This document shows positions 1-12,900 of a stretch of 64,000 nucleotides of DNA, piece by piece. The notes beneath the pieces are model-generated. The model saw nothing but the letters and a program-made list of their open reading frames with translations, had not been told where the DNA came from and did not search any database. Location: positions 1-64,000 of the forward strand of contig NZ_BCXA01000016.1 of NCBI RefSeq assembly GCF_001894865.1. Direction: 5' to 3'. Within the stretch, counting starts at the first letter, position 1, and the number at the start of each line of letters is the position of its first letter. This stretch comes from Rhodococcus maanshanensis NBRC 100610. GTDB lineage: Bacteria > Actinomycetota > Actinomycetes > Mycobacteriales > Mycobacteriaceae. Position numbers and translations under genes: made by a program.

Positions 1-3000
1 CCCCGGCCGCCAACGTCGAAAAAACCCGCCGTGACGAAGTCGGCCACCCGATCGGACAGGTCGCCTGTCGAGACCTCGATCGGCACCAGGTCCGGGACCA
101 CCCATGCCGCGGGGACGATCACCTGCGCCGGACCTTCGCTCGACTCCGGATACATCGTGCGCAACGACTCGTGCCGTTCGAACACGTCGCGAACCGCGGC
201 ACGCAAGGCCGTCATGTCGAGCGCACCCGACAGCCGCACCACGACCGGGATGTTGTTCACGGCCGACCCCGGATCGAACCGGTTCAGGAACCACATCCGC
301 TGCTGCGCCGGCGACAGCGGAATACGATCCGGGCGCGGCCCGGCCACCAGCGCCGCGCGCGCCGTGCCTGAATCCCGCTCGATCCGCACCGCGAGCGCTG
401 CAACCGTCGGGGACTCGAACAACAGGCGAACCGGAACCGTCACGCCAAGTGCGGATCCGAGACGCGCCGCCACCCGAGTCGCGATCAGCGAGTTCCCGCC
501 GAGGTCGAAGAAGTTGTCGTCCAACCCGACTCGCGGAAGGCCGAGCACCTCCGAGATCGTCCCTGCGACGATCTCCTCTACCGGCGTCGACGGCGCGCGG
601 AACGCCGTCGACACGAACTCCGGCACGGGCAGCGCGCCGCGGTCGAGCTTCCCGTTCGCCGTCAACGGGATCGCGTCCAGCACCGTCACCACCGAAGGCA
701 CCATGTGCGCGGGCAGGGACCTGGCCGCGAACGCGGTCAACTCCTCGGGGTCCGCCGACTCCCCTGCCGTGGCCACCACGTACGCGGCCAGCACCGTCGC
801 CCCCGACGGGGCGGGCCTGCCCACCGTCACCGCGAAGTCCACCGACGGGTGCGCAGTCAACGCCGCGTCGATCTCACCGAGTTCGATGCGGAAGCCACGG
901 ATCTTCACCTGGAAGTCGCCGCGTCCGATGTACTCGAGCTCCAGATCCGACGGCCTACCCCCTGCCGCGGGAGCGAGCCACCGCACCATGTCGCCCGTAC
1001 GGTACATCCGCGCACCGGTCGACGAGAACGGGTTCGCCACAAAGCGATCCGCTGTCAGACCCGATCGGTTGTGATAGCCCCGCGCCATCGCCGGACCCGC
1101 GACGTACAGTTCGCCGACCACCCCGACCGGCACCGGGCGAAGCCGCCGATCGAGCACCATCGCGGTCACGCCGCGGATCGGGCCGCCGATCGTCACCGCC
1201 CCGCCGGGGGCGAGCGCGGCACTGGCCGACACCATGACGGTCATCTCGGTCGGCCCGTACGCGTTATACAGGCCCCGATCCGCACCCCAGCGAGTCACCA
1301 GGTCCGCGCTCAGGGCCTCGCCGCCCATCACGACCACCCGCAGCGAATCGAGACCGTCTGGCGCGAGCGCGGTTGCAGCGGACGGGGTGATGAAGGCATG
1401 CGTGACCCGCTGGCGATCGATGATGTCCGCCAGCTCACCGCCCCCGTAGACGCCGGGCGGGACGATCACCAGTGCCGCGCCTGCCGCCGTCGCCATCAGG
1501 ATCTCGAGGATGGACGCGTCGAAACTCGGTGACGAGGAGTGCAGCACCCGCGACGAGGCCGTCACCGAGTACCGCTGTCGCTGCTCGAGGGCGAAGCCGG
1601 CGATGCCCTGGTGCGTGACCACCACGCCCTTGGGTACCCCGGTCGAGCCGGAGGTGTAGATCATGTACGCCGGCTGGGCCGGGTGTGTGACACCGCACCT
1701 GTCCCGGTCACCGACCGGCGCCGTCGAGAGCGCCGCCCACTCCAGCGCGACGGACTCGTCGTCGAGCGTCAGCCAGTTCGCGTCCGGCAACCCGGCCACG
1801 TGCGCGGCCAGGGTGAGGCCGACCGCCGCCCCCGAATCGGCGAGCATGTGCCCGAGTCGGTCGACTGGGTAGGCCGGGTCCATCGGCACGACGGCGGCGC
1901 CGGCCTTGGCCACCGCCCAGAGCGCCAGCATCGACTCGACCGATCGGGGCAGGGCGACCGCGACGAACGACTCCGGACCGATGCCGCGCGCGATCAGCAA
2001 GCGCGCCAGGGCGTTCGAGCGGGCGTCGAGCTCGCCGTAGTCCACGGTGCGGGATCCGAACTCCAGTGCGGGCGCAGTCGGCTCGGCGACGGCCGTCGAC
2101 AACAGCTCGGCAAGGGTGACCGGCGGCTCCGCGGTGCGGCCCGAGACCGGACACAGCGCCGCGCGCTCACGGGCGTCCATCACCTCGATGTCACCGATCG
2201 GGGCCGACGGATCCTGCGCCACCGCGTTGAGCAGCAGAACGAACCGTGCGGCGAGGATGCGCACGGTCGACTCGTCGAAAAGGTCCGTGGCATAGACGAA
2301 GGTGCCCGCGATCCCCGACCGGTCGGCCCGTTCCCCCAGCGAGAGCTGCAGATCGTATTTCGCGTACGCGATCCCTGGATCGACCTCGCTCACCACCAGA
2401 CCTGGCAACTCCAGTACCGCGGGCTCAGCATTTTCCAGCGCGAGCACGACCTGAAAGATCGGCGAGTGCGCTGTGGACCGTTCCGGCGCGAGGACCTCCA
2501 CGAGTCGCTCGAAGGGCACCTCCGCGTGTGCCAGCGCGCCGATGTCCGATTCCCTTGTGCTGCGGAGCAACTCGGCGAATGACACCGACTGGTCCAGCAC
2601 GGTTCGCAGGGCAAGCGTGTTGACGAACATGCCAACCAGGTCGTCGAGTACGTGCTCCCCGCGGCCTGCCGTCGGCGTGCCGATGACGATGTCGTCGGTG
2701 CCCGAGACCTTCGACAGCAGCAACGCGAAGGCGGCGTGCAGGGTGGTGAACATGGTCGCCTCATGCTCGCGGGACAACGCCGACAAGCGGCGGTGCAGAT
2801 CCCGCCCGACCTCGAACTCGACCCGCCCACCCTCGAACGAGGCGGCCGCCGGGCGTGGGCGGTCGGTGGGTAGCGGCAGCAGGTCGGGGATGCCGGACAG
2901 CTCCTCGAGCCAGTACCGGACCTGGCGGGAGAGAAGGGATTCCGGGTCCTCGTCGCTGCCGAGCAACTCGCGCTGCCAAATCGAGTAGTCCGCGTACTGC

Positions 3001-5600
3001 ACGGGGAGCGGCTCCGGGTCGTGCCTGCCGCCCGCCACCACGCTCGTATAGGCGGCCACCACCTCGCGGGCGAGCGGCGCCATCGAGACGCCGTCGGCCG
3101 CGATGTGGTGCAGCAGGAACAGCAGCACGTGCTCGCCCCGACTCAGTTCGAACAGTCGCACCCGCACCGGCGCCTCGATCGTCACGTCGAATCCGGCCGC
3201 CGCCTGCTCGATGAGCCTGCCGCGCAGATCCGCCTCGTCCGCAACCCGAATCGGATGGAGATCCGCGTCGACCCCCGCGACCGGGATCACCACCTGCCGG
3301 GGCCCATCGCCGTCGTCCGGGAACACCGTGCGCAGCGACTCGTGCCTGCCCAACACGCTGAGGACCGAGGTCCGCAGCGCCTCGTTGTCGAGTTCTCCGC
3401 CCAGCCGGATCCCGAGCGGGAGGTTGTATGCGGGCGATGAGGTGTCGAACTGGTTGATGAACCACATCCGGGCCTGCGCGAGCGACAGCGGTATCCGATC
3501 CGGGCGCGGCCCGGCGACCAGTTCGGGCCGACGGCGCGCGCCATCGGCCCGAGCCGACGCCAGGGCGGCGAGCCCGGCGACCGTCGGCGCGTCGAACACC
3601 TCTCGCAGGCTCACGTCGCTGCCGAGTGCCGCGTTGACCCGGGCCACCACCCGTGCGGCGGACAGCGAGTTGCCGCCATGATCGAAGAAGGAGTCAAAGG
3701 CTGCCACCCGTTCGACCCCGAGGATCTCGCCGAAGATCCGCGCGACCACCACCTCGGCCGGGGTCGACGGCTCCCCGTGCTCACCGGGCGCGGATTCGAA
3801 GTCCGGCCTGGGCAGCGACTTCCGATCGAGCTTGCCGTGCACCGTGATCGGAAACTCCGCGAGCGTCAGCACGATGATCGGCACCATGTAACCGGGCAAT
3901 GAGCGGCCCAGGAACGCGCGCAACTCATCGCCGTCGACCGACTCCCCGACGGCGGCGACCGTGTAGCCGACCAGCTGCTGATTTCCTGGAACGTCCTCCC
4001 GGACCACCGCGACCGCCTGCGCCACCGACGGGTGCGCGAGCATCGCGGATTCGATCTCCCCGAGTTCGATCCGGAAACCACGGATCTTCACCTGGAAGTC
4101 CGTGCGCCCCAGGTATTCCAGGGTCCCATCCGCCCGACGGCGCACCTCGTCTCCCGAGCGGTACATCAGCTCGCCGGGAAGACCCCGCGGGTTTGCCACG
4201 AACCGCGCCGCCGTGAGATCGGAGCGCCCGAGATAGCCCCGAGCGAGCTGGGGACCCGCGAGGTACAGCTCCCCCGCGATTCCGGCCGGCAGCTCCCGGA
4301 GACGACGATCCAAGACATGGCCCTGCAACCCGTCGTATGCCCGACCGATGGGCACCCGGTCTGCGTCCTCGTCCTCGTCGGTGGTTTCGTGCCTGGTGCC
4401 GGACACCGTGAACTCGGTCGGTCCGTACTCGTTGTTCACCCGGGCGCGCAGGGCGCCGCGCACCTCCGTCAGCAACCTCGGCGACATCTCCTCACCGCCA
4501 CTGAACACCTCGCGCAGGGAGTCGGCTTCACCGGGCTTCAGCGAGGACACGAACACCTGGAGCATCGAGGGGACGAAGTGCATCACGGTGATGCCGTGCC
4601 GGTCGGTGGCCTCGGCCAGATAGCGAGGATCCCGGTGTCCATCGTGATCCGCCAGTACGAGCCTGGCTCCCGACGCCAGCGTCCACCACAGCTCACGCAC
4701 TGAGGCGTCGAAGGTCACGGGCGTCTTCTGGAGCACCCGGTCGTCTCCGCCGAGCGCGTACAGCGCCTGCCTGCGCTCGATGAGCCCGACCACCGCAGAA
4801 TGGGGAACCGTCACGCCCTTCGGCCGTCCGGTCGAACCCGAGGTGAAGATGACATACGCGGGATTGGCCGGCCGCAACGGCCGAAGCCGGTCGATGTCCG
4901 TGATCGGGTTCGAGGGATACTCGGCCGTGTCGGTCGAGTCCAGGTCGATCACGATGGCCCCAGCAGGCCACGTCATCTCCTCGCTGGACCGGGTCAGCAC
5001 GCAGACCGGGGCCGCAGTCGCGAGCACATCCGCGACCCGCTCCTCCGGATGATCGGGGTCGATCGGCACATAGGCGCCGCCTGCCTTGACGATGGCGTAC
5101 ATCGCCACCATCATCTCCAGGGACCGACGAAACCCCAGGCCAACCGTTGTCTCCGGTCCCACACCTCGGGCGATGAGGAGTCGAGCGAGCCGGTTCACCC
5201 GTCCGTCGAACTCCGCGTACGTCCACGCGACGCCGTCGAACTCCAGTGCGGTCGCGTCGGGTGTCCGCCGAACCTGCGCGTCGAACACCGCGACCAACGT
5301 CCGGCCGATCTGGGCATTGGGGCCCCCGTGCTCGGACTGGAGGGCCCGTTCGTCGTCCCTGATCCGATCGAGGACGGCTCCGATCCCACCCTCGGCGCCC
5401 ACGATCGCCGGAACGAGTCCGGTGAGAACCACAGCCACGACGGCATCGGCATCCATGCCTCGATCCGCCAATGCCCCTGCCAGCAGCTGCATGCGCTCGT
5501 CGAGCTCCCGATAGGTCACCGACACATCGCCGACACGCGCGGCGACACCGCCGGGGCGTGCCTTCGCCAGCACGGCGATCGACCGGGGGAAATCCGACAA
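1..5600 (-). CDS. NRPS3: non-ribosomal peptide synthetase, N-terminal part (runs off the window)
   Basis: Modular peptide synthetase, at least 1866 residues, with the C-terminus beyond position 1. Order: adenylation-like stub (about residues 1-95), A1 (100-585), carrier T1 (active Ser about 644 in HGGNS), C2 (705-1140, intact HHIAADG), A2 (1160-1635), T2 (Ser about 1703, LGGNS) and the start of C3. Pocket codes read by eye are DARHFGEVSK for A1, which matches no code I know, and DALFVGAVMK for A2, hydrophobic or aromatic in character. The chosen start is TTG at 5600, with GGAG six bases upstream (5607-5610); no better in-frame ATG or GTG is seen. It has no leading C domain, so it either initiates a peptide or accepts one from a protein ending in an orphan C domain, as NRPS1 does. 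It is separated from mbtH by hairpins and a palindrome, so it probably has its own promoter. The family is certain; substrates and partner are not. Confidence 0.93.
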   Translation of the reverse strand, partial: MSDFPRSIAVLAKARPGGVAARVGDVSVTYRELDERMQLLAGALADRGMDADAVVAVVLTGLVPAIVGAEGGIGAVLDRIRDDERALQSEHGGPNAQIGRTLVAVFDAQVRRTPDATALEFDGVAWTYAEFDGRVNRLARLLIARGVGPETTVGLGFRRSLEMMVAMYAIVKAGGAYVPIDPDHPEERVADVLATAAPVCVLTRSSEEMTWPAGAIVIDLDSTDTAEYPSNPITDIDRLRPLRPANPAYVIFTSGSTGRPKGVTVPHSAVVGLIERRQALYALGGDDRVLQKTPVTFDASVRELWWTLASGARLVLADHDGHRDPRYLAEATDRHGITVMHFVPSMLQVFVSSLKPGEADSLREVFSGGEEMSPRLLTEVRGALRARVNNEYGPTEFTVSGTRHETTDEDEDADRVPIGRAYDGLQGHVLDRRLRELPAGIAGELYLAGPQLARGYLGRSDLTAARFVANPRGLPGELMYRSGDEVRRRADGTLEYLGRTDFQVKIRGFRIELGEIESAMLAHPSVAQAVAVVREDVPGNQQLVGYTVAAVGESVDGDELRAFLGRSLPGYMVPIIVLTLAEFPITVHGKLDRKSLPRPDFESAPGEHGEPSTPAEVVVARIFGEILGVERVAAFDSFFDHGGNSLSAARVVARVNAALGSDVSLREVFDAPTVAGLAALASARADGARRRPELVAGPRPDRIPLSLAQARMWFINQFDTSSPAYNLPLGIRLGGELDNEALRTSVLSVLGRHESLRTVFPDDGDGPRQVVIPVAGVDADLHPIRVADEADLRGRLIEQAAAGFDVTIEAPVRVRLFELSRGEHVLLFLLHHIAADGVSMAPLAREVVAAYTSVVAGGRHDPEPLPVQYADYSIWQRELLGSDEDPESLLSRQVRYWLEELSGIPDLLPLPTDRPRPAAASFEGGRVEFEVGRDLHRRLSALSREHEATMFTTLHAAFALLLSKVSGTDDIVIGTPTAGRGEHVLDDLVGMFVNTLALRTVLDQSVSFAELLRSTRESDIGALAHAEVPFERLVEVLAPERSTAHSPIFQVVLALENAEPAVLELPGLVVSEVDPGIAYAKYDLQLSLGERADRSGIAGTFVYATDLFDESTVRILAARFVLLLNAVAQDPSAPIGDIEVMDARERAALCPVSGRTAEPPVTLAELLSTAVAEPTAPALEFGSRTVDYGELDARSNALARLLIARGIGPESFVAVALPRSVESMLALWAVAKAGAAVVPMDPAYPVDRLGHMLADSGAAVGLTLAAHVAGLPDANWLTLDDESVALEWAALSTAPVGDRDRCGVTHPAQPAYMIYTSGSTGVPKGVVVTHQGIAGFALEQRQRYSVTASSRVLHSSSPSFDASILEILMATAAGAALVIVPPGVYGGGELADIIDRQRVTHAFITPSAATALAPDGLDSLRVVVMGGEALSADLVTRWGADRGLYNAYGPTEMTVMVSASAALAPGGAVTIGGPIRGVTAMVLDRRLRPVPVGVVGELYVAGPAMARGYHNRSGLTADRFVANPFSSTGARMYRTGDMVRWLAPAAGGRPSDLELEYIGRGDFQVKIRGFRIELGEIDAALTAHPSVDFAVTVGRPAPSGATVLAAYVVATAGESADPEELTAFAARSLPAHMVPSVVTVLDAIPLTANGKLDRGALPVPEFVSTAFRAPSTPVEEIVAGTISEVLGLPRVGLDDNFFDLGGNSLIATRVAARLGSALGVTVPVRLLFESPTVAALAVRIERDSGTARAALVAGPRPDRIPLSPAQQRMWFLNRFDPGSAVNNIPVVVRLSGALDMTALRAAVRDVFERHESLRTMYPESSEGPAQVIVPAAWVVPDLVPIEVSTGDLSDRVADFVTAGFFDVGGR
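5300..5600 (-). other. Adenylation-domain stub at the N-terminus of NRPS3
   Basis: The first ~95 residues resemble only the beginning of an adenylation domain. They contain VTYRELDER, then a helix-like stretch and a VVLTGLVP segment, followed by a linker. A complete second A-domain start (about residue 100, [11 protein letters not shown]) comes next. The same arrangement occurs at the N-terminus of NRPS2, and a matching stub ends NRPS1. The sequence similarity is seen directly; a docking role is inferred. Confidence 0.6.
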
Positions 5601-5690
5601 AACGTACTCCGAAGCTATCGAGCCAAAGCCACGCCGATCCCCCCGGCACCATTCGGCCTGACCATCGCATAGTGCGAACCAGAGTGACAA

Positions 5691-5729
5691 GATACGTGAC
5701 CAGGCCGCTCCGTGTTCGGGTCACGTATC
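5691..5729. promoter_or_regulatory. Palindromic operator candidate upstream of NRPS3
   Basis: Perfect 10-bp arms GATACGTGAC (5691-5700) and GTCACGTATC (5720-5729) are separated by 19 bases, about 90 bp upstream of the NRPS3 start. A further GTGAC half-site lies at 5684-5688. The octamer GTCACGTA recurs upstream of NRPS1 (49637-49644). A dimeric regulator site is plausible; the protein is unknown. Confidence 0.45.
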
Positions 5730-5743
5730 TGAGGACGCACAAA

Positions 5744-5785
5744 ACCCCAGCCGCCTGCACTCGGTTGAGTGCGGGAGACTGGGGT
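5744..5785 (-). terminator. Two-tier hairpin with T-run between mbtH and NRPS3
   Basis: On the minus strand an outer 7-bp stem (ACCCCAG with CTGGGGT) encloses an inner 6-bp stem (GCACTC, loop AACC, GAGTGC). It is followed by a short T run (TTTT at 5744-5741). This fits a Rho-independent terminator or attenuator after mbtH; a role as an NRPS3 leader structure is the alternative. Confidence 0.45.
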
Positions 5786-5850
5786 CGAGGTCGAACCGGG
5801 ACTCGTCCCGGCCACGCCAACCGGAGGCCTCGCGGCAACCGACGACGAAG

Positions 5851-5878
5851 GGAGCCACCGGGGTGTCCCGGTGGCTCC
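5851..5878 (-). terminator. Strong hairpin downstream of mbtH
   Basis: A perfect 12-bp inverted repeat (GGAGCCACCGGG and CCCGGTGGCTCC) with a 4-nt loop lies 22-49 nt after the mbtH stop codon. No good T tract follows, as is common for high-G+C actinobacterial terminators. Confidence 0.6.
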
Positions 5879-5899
5879 GCGTCGCGCGTCCTGCGTCGG

Positions 5900-6130
5900 C
5901 TACCGGGCGCCCGCGTGGGCGTCGGCCTCCATCGCCTCGATCAGGCTCTTCGGACGCATGTCGGTCCAGTTCGCTTCCACGTAGGCCACGCAGGCCTCGC
6001 GCGAATCCTCGCCGAACACGCTCGTCCACCCGGCCGGCACGTCAGCGAAGACCGGCCACAGCGAGTGCTGACCCTCCTCGTTCACCAGGACCAGGAACTT
6101 CGCATCGGCATCGTCGAAGGGGTTGCTCAT
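5900..6130 (-). CDS. mbtH-like: MbtH-like NRPS accessory protein
   Basis: 76-residue protein of the usual MbtH size. It carries the family signature: [12 protein letters not shown] with the conserved S-x-W-P, then PAGW and, near the C-terminus, NWTDMRP. MbtH proteins bind the adenylation domains of certain NRPSs and are needed for their solubility or activity. ATG start with a purine-rich AAAGG about 10 bases upstream. It lies 74 bp after the NRPS2 stop codon on the same strand and before hairpins, so it most likely ends the NRPS1-NRPS2-mbtH transcript. It can also serve NRPS3 in trans. Confidence 0.97.
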   Translation of the reverse strand: MSNPFDDADAKFLVLVNEEGQHSLWPVFADVPAGWTSVFGEDSREACVAYVEANWTDMRPKSLIEAMEADAHAGAR

Positions 6131-6204
6131 CTTGTTGCGCCTTTCATGAAGAACTGAACTGTCAATTCGTGAATCTCGTCTGTTTCGTGGTTCGTGCCCT
6201 CAGG

Positions 6205-6995
6205 TCACCGCCCGGCCTCCCACAGGTCGTTCAGGACCTCGGCGATCCGGCCCAGCGACGCGGACGACGCCATCCCCCAGTGCGTAGCCTCGATCGGATG
6301 GTTGTGGATCCGTCCGTCCACTGCCTCCGTCCACGTCGACACGTTGCGCGTGCCGTCGACGTCGTCGAGCGCCGCTGTGAAGAAGATCAGGTCACCCTTG
6401 TACCGTTCGGGCTGGTAATCCACCATCATCGACAGCGAGCGTTCGGCGGAGCCGATCGCCCTCGTGACGCGATCTGCACCGAGCCCGTTGAACGGCTCCG
6501 GCAGACCTGCCACCAGGTCCACCACGACGTCCGCATTCAGCGCCGCGTCCAGATCCACCAGGCCGGCCGACTCCGCGGCCGGCAGCAGGCCGCCGAGCAG
6601 CTCTCCTGTCGTCATGGCGCCCGACGGCTCGGACGGCAGGTCACCGCGGCCGGCGACGCTGTCCATCATCGACAGCAACGCGACCTCCTGCCCCTCGGCC
6701 TGCAACTGCACCGCCATCGCGTGTGCGATCACCCCGCCCAAGGACCAGCCGAGCAGGTGGTATGGGCCCTCCGGCTGCACCGAGCGGATCTCTCGGACGT
6801 AGCGGTCGGCCCAGTCCTCGATCGACCCAGGAAGTTCGCCTGCTTCACCGAGCGCGGGCGACTGCAGTCCGTAGACCGCGCGATCACGATCGATGTGCGC
6901 GGAGAGTCCACCGAACGCCCAGGACAGCCCGATCACCGGGTGGACGCAGAACAACGGGGGTTTCGACCCGCCCTCGCGGAGGGGCAGCAGGACAC
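6205..6995 (-). other. C-terminal type I thioesterase domain of NRPS2
   Basis: The last ~260 residues form an alpha/beta-hydrolase thioesterase. It has LFCVHP near its start, the nucleophile motif GWSLGG (Ser about residue 8263), a following MMDSVAG aspartate and a late histidine in ATHWGM (about 8418). This domain hydrolyses or cyclises the finished peptide. The catalytic triad looks complete. Whether release is linear or macrocyclic cannot be read from sequence. Confidence 0.9.
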
Positions 6996-9900
6996 CGAAC
7001 GCGGCCTCCCCGCCCGGGTCAACCTCACCACGAAGGGCGACATCGATGCGGGCCGCCAGTTTCTCGGGTGTGGCGTCGGAGAACAGCCAGAGGACCGGCA
7101 CCCGGATGTCGAACGCCGCGCCGAGCCGAGCGGCCACCTGGGTGGCCATCAGCGAGTTGCCACCGAGCTCGAAGAAGTTGTCGTCCAGACCAACCCGCTC
7201 GACCCCGAGCAGAACCGCGATGGTGGAGGCCACGATCTCCTCCACCGGCGTGGTCGGTGCCCGGAACTCCCTGGCCTCGAACACCGGAGCCGGCAGCGCC
7301 TTGCGATCGACCTTGCCGTTCACGTTGAGCGGTAGCGCATCGAGCACCATCACCACCGACGGCACCATGTACGACGGCACAGCCCCCGACAGCCCATCGC
7401 GAACGGTCTGCCCGTCCAGCGTGGCCCCGTCGGCGTCGCCGACGACGTACCCCACCAACTGCGTGCCGGCGTACGCGCCCTCGCGAGCGACGACCACGGT
7501 CTCGGCCACCCCGGGGTAGGCCCGCAGCGCGGACTCGATCTCGCCGAGCTCGATCCGGAAGCCACGCACCTTCACCTGGAAGTCGGCTCGCGCGAGGTAG
7601 TCGAGATTGCCGTCCGGCAACCACCGCACGACGTCGCCGGTCCGATACATCCGCTCACCGTCGGCAAACGGATTTGCCACGAACCGATCCGCCGTCAGAT
7701 CGCTACGACCGTGGTAGCCACGAGCCAGCTGCGCACCCGCCAGGTAGAGCTCGCCCGGGACACCCACCGGCACCGGATGCAACCGCGAATCGAGCACGAA
7801 CACCTGGGTGTTCCACTCGGGCGCACCGATCGGAACGGTGACCAGGTCCGCCTCGGATGCCCGGTACGAGGTGACCGAGACCGCAGCCTCGGTCGGACCG
7901 TAGAGATTGTCCAACCGTGCCGCACTCACCCGACGCAACCGCGCGGCCGTCGCCGCGGGCAACGCTTCACCGATCGCCAGCACCCGGGTCACCGACTCCG
8001 GGAACACCGCAGCCGTGTCCGCGAGCAACATCGACAGCATCGACGGCACCACGTGCAACGTCGTCACCGACTCACGGGCCATCAGATCGAGCAGGTAGCC
8101 CGGATCCTGATGACCGTCCGCACGGGCGATGACCAACCGCGCCCCGGTCTGCAACGCCCACCAGAACTCCCAGACCGACAAGTCGAATGTGGCCGCCGTC
8201 TTGAGCAGCACCGCGTCCTGCCCGCCGAGCCGGTATTCGGCCTGCTTCCACACCAGCTGATTGACGACCGCCGCATGCGATATCGCGACGCCCTTCGGCC
8301 TCCCGGTCGAACCGGACGTGAAGATGACATAGGCCGGATTCGACGGCCGCAACGGCGCGATCCGATCGGTGTCGACCACCGGCGACGAATCGAGGCCCGA
8401 CAGATCCTCCGTATCCACCGACAACACCCGAACCTCGCCCGGCAGATCCACCGAGTCGGCGCTGCGGACGAGCACTGTCGTCGGAGCCGCCGAATCGAGT
8501 ACCAGCGCAATTCGCTCCGCCGGGTGATCGGGATCCACCGGCACGTACGCACCGCCCGCCTTGACGATCGCATACATGCCGACCAGCAAGTCGACCGACC
8601 GACGCATCGCAAGGCCGACCAACGACTCCGGGCCGACGCCGTCCGCGATCAGCCTGCGCGCCAACCGGTTCACCCGAGCGTCGAATTCCCCATAGCTGAC
8701 CGTCTCACCCTCGAACACGAGCGCCGCAGACCCCGGCGTCCGCGCGACCTGAGCATCGAACAGGTCCACAAGTGTCGCGTCCGCGACGTCCTCGTCGGTC
8801 GCATTCCAGTCGCCGAGCACCCGATCGGCCTCGGCGCCGTCGAACAACTCGACATCGCCGACCACCACGGTCGGATCATCGACCATCGCCTCGAGAATCC
8901 GGACCAACCGAACCGAGAAAGCCTCGGCCGTCGCCGCGTCGAACAACGCCGTCGCATACGTGATGCCACCTGACAATCCCGCCGGGTTCCCGTCGGTGTC
9001 GTACAGGTCCGCGACGATCAGATGCAGATCGAACTGCGAGACCTCCGACTCGAAATCGAGCGCCGCGATCGACAGGCCGGGCAGTTCGGCATTCGACCCG
9101 CCGATGTTCTGGAACGAGAAGCCCACCTGGCACAACGGGTGCCGAGCCGTCGACCTGGTCGGATTGAGCACCTCGACCAACCGCTCGAACGGAACATCGG
9201 AGTTCCCGAAGGCACCCAGATCCGTCTCCCGAACCCGAGCAAACAGTTCCGCGAAGCTCTCCGAACCATCGACCTCGGTCCGGAACACGAGCGTGTTGAC
9301 GAACATGCCGATCATGTCGTCCAGAGCAGCCTCGCCACGCCCGGCAAACGGCGTCCCCACCGCAATGTCCGACGTGCCCGACATTCGCGCCAACAACACC
9401 GCGAACGCGGCATGCACAACCATGAACAATGTCGAATTGTGCTCACGCGCAAGATCACTGAGCCGTCGATGCAGATCCGAACCAACCTCGAGCTCGACTC
9501 GACCACCGTGGTACGACTGCACCACCGGCCGCGGCCGGTCCGTCGGCAGATCGAGCTGATCCGGCAACCCCGCCAACGCCGACTTCCAGTAACCCAGCTG
9601 CCGCGAGATCAGCGACAGCGGATCATCCTCCGATCCGAGCACCTCCCGCTGCCACAACGCGTAATCCGCGTACTGCACCGGCAACGGAGCCCATCCAGGA
9701 ACCTCCCCCGCCGACCGAGCCGCGTAGGCCACCATCACGTCGCGGGTAAGCGGTCCCATCGACAACCCGTCCGCCGAAATATGGTGAACCACCACAGCCA
9801 GTACGTGCTCGACCACCGCACCCGTCCCGAGCTCCGGCCGATCGACACGCAACAGCAGTGCGCGCACCGGCACCTGCTCGGTCACGTCGAAACCGCCCTG

Positions 9901-12900
9901 CAAGAACGCCCCGACCACACCCATGACCTCGGACTCGGCCACCGTCACCGCCGACAGGTCCGGCACCGCATCGCCTGCAGGAACGATCACCTGCACCGGA
10001 CCGTCCACCGTCTCCGGATACACCGTCCGCAACACCTCGTGCCGCGCGACGACATCACCGACCGCAGCCTGCAACGCATCCACGTCGAGATCACCCGACA
10101 ACCGGATCGCTGCCGGAATGTTGTACGCCGCAGACTCCGCATCGAACCGGTTCAAGAACCACATCCGAGACTGAGCCATCGACAACGGAACCGACTCCGG
10201 ACGCTCCCCCGCCACCAACTCCGGACGGCGTCCCTGGCCTGCGATCGCGGCGACCCGTGTCGCCAGGCCGACGACAGTGGATTCCTCGAAGAGCTCGCGA
10301 ACCGGCACCACAGTGTCCAGCGCCGCCCCCAGGCGGGCCACGACCTGCATCGCGATCAGTGAGTTTCCACCGAGCTCGAAGAAGTTGTCGTCCAGACCAA
10401 CCCGCTCGAGACCGAGCACATCACCGAACACCGTCGCGACGATCTGCTCCGTCTCGGTGACCGGTGCCCTGAACTCCCTGGCCTCGAACACCGGAGCCGG
10501 CAGCGCCTTGCGATCGACCTTGCCCGACGAATTCACCGGCAAGGCGTCGAGCACCATGACCCTCGACGGCACCATGTACGACGGCACCCGGCCTTCGACT
10601 GCCTTGACGATCTCATCGACATCCACATCGGGAGCCGCCGTCACGTAGCCGACGAGGTGCTGACCCGTCGCGGTGGCGACGACCGCAGCCGCCGACTGAC
10701 GCACGGACGGATGCGCGGCCAGCGCCGCCTCCACCTCACCGAGTTCGATCCGCAAACCGTGCAACTTCACCTGGAAATCGGTGCGGCCCAAGAACTCCAA
10801 CTCGCCCGAGCGGTTCCACCGAGCCAGGTCACCGGACCTGTACATCCGCTCGCCGCCGGCGAACGGGTTCGCCACGAACCGCTCCGCCGTCAGGTCCGGC
10901 CGCGACTCGTAGCCGCGTGCCAACTGCACACCCGCCAGATACAGCTCACCCGGCACACCCACCGGCACCGGATGCAGACGCGCATCGAGTACGAACAACT
11001 CCGTACCCTCGACCGGTCCACCGATCGGCACGATGGCAACGTCGGATTCGACCGCCTCACGACGGGTCACCTGCATCGCTGCCTCGGTCGGGCCGTAGAG
11101 GTTGTGCACCACAGCACCGGTGACCCGCCCGAACTCCGCCGCGACTCCCGCGGGCAACGACTCTCCACCGGCGAACACCCGCTTCAAAGCCGGGGTGCCC
11201 GACTCCGGCAGCGCTGCCAGCACCATCGGCAGCATCGACGGCACGAACTGCACGGTCGTCACCGCCTGCTCCACCAGCACAGTCGCCAGGTACTGCGGAT
11301 CCCGATGACCGTCCGCACTCGCCAGCACCATTCGGGCACCGGTCTGCAACGGCCAGAAGAACTCCCACACCGACGCATCGAAGGTCGCCGGTGTCTTCTG
11401 CAACACCGAGTCCTGCTCGTCGAGCGCGTACTCGGCCTGCATCGACACCAGCTGGTTCGACGCCGCGCCGTGCGTAACCGCGACACCCTTCGGCCGCCCG
11501 GTCGAGCCGGATGTGAACAACACGTATGCCGTGTTCTCCGGACTCGGAACGCCGATGCGGTCAGACGCGGTGATCGGCCGGACGTCGCCCAGGTCGAGGT
11601 CGGCGATCACGACGGCGGTCCGCCCGACCGAGACCTCACCCGAGTCCGTATCGACCAGCACGTACTCGGGATTCGCCGTGTCGATCACGTACCCGAACCG
11701 CTCGGCCGGCTGATCCGGATCGACCGGCACGTACGCACCACCGGCGCGGATGACCGCGTACATCGCGACCACCTGTTCCGTCGACCGGCGCATGGCCAAC
11801 ACGACCCGCGACTCGACGCCGACACCGAGATCGATCAGATGCCGAGCGACGGCGTTGACCCGATCGTCGAACTGCCGATACGTCAATGTCTCCGAGTCAC
11901 CCACGAGCGCGACCGCATCCGGCGTTCGAGCAACCTGATCGGCGAACAGCGAATCAAGCGTCGCCGAGGCGGCAGGCGCACCGGAGGCGTTCCACTCCCG
12001 CAAGACCAGCTCACGTTCGCCCTCACCGAGAAGATCGATATCGCCGACCGGCAGCTCGGCGTCGTCTGCCACCGCACGAAGGACCCGGACCAACCCGTCG
12101 ACGAGGCGCTGCGCGCCCGCGGCGTCGAACAGCGACGTGGCGTAGGTCAACGCCCCGGAAACACCGGCAGGAACGCCGTTGCCGTCGTAGCGGTCGCCGA
12201 ACCCGAAGTCGAGATCGAACTTGGCAAGCACCACGTCCGAGTCGATGCCCTCGATCCTGAGCCCGTCGAACTCGACCTGCGGCGTGTCCAGATCCTGGAA
12301 CGACACCACTGCCTGGAAGAGCGGCGAGTACGCCTGTGAGCGGACCGGGTTGAGCGCCTCGACGACCTGCTCGAACGGCACGTCCGCGTGGCCGAACGCA
12401 CCGAGGTCGGTTTCCCGGGCCCGAGCAAGCACCTCACGGAAGGACGCGTGGCCGTCGACCTCGGTGCGTAGCACCAAGGTGTTGACGAACATGCCGACCA
12501 GGTCGTCCAGCTCAGCCTCGCCGCGCCCGGCGACCGGCGTACCAATGACGATGTCACTGGTACCGGACAGTCGAGCGAGCAATACCGCCACCGCGGCATG
12601 CATCACCATGAAGAGCGTCGCACCACTGCGGCGTGCGACCGCATCGAGCGCCGCATGAAGGTCGGCCTCGATCGCGAACTCCTGGAAGGCCCCGAGATTC
12701 GACGCCACAGCCGGTCGCGGATGAGTCGTCGGGAGTTCCAGGACGTCCGGTGCACCCCGCAGCGTGGACCGCCAGTAGTCCAACTGGGTGGCGAGCAAGG
12801 ACTCCGGATCCCGCTCCGAGCCGAGCAACTCACGCTGCCACATTGCGTAGTCGGCGTACTGCACAGGCAGGCTCTCCCACACCGGAGCCACCCCAGCGCT

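Noticed and set aside
4693-5838. Minus-strand open frame of 381 codons at the NRPS3 start
   Set aside because: It overlaps the true NRPS3 frame in another register and has Arg-rich shadow composition. Only the other frame gives A-domain motifs.
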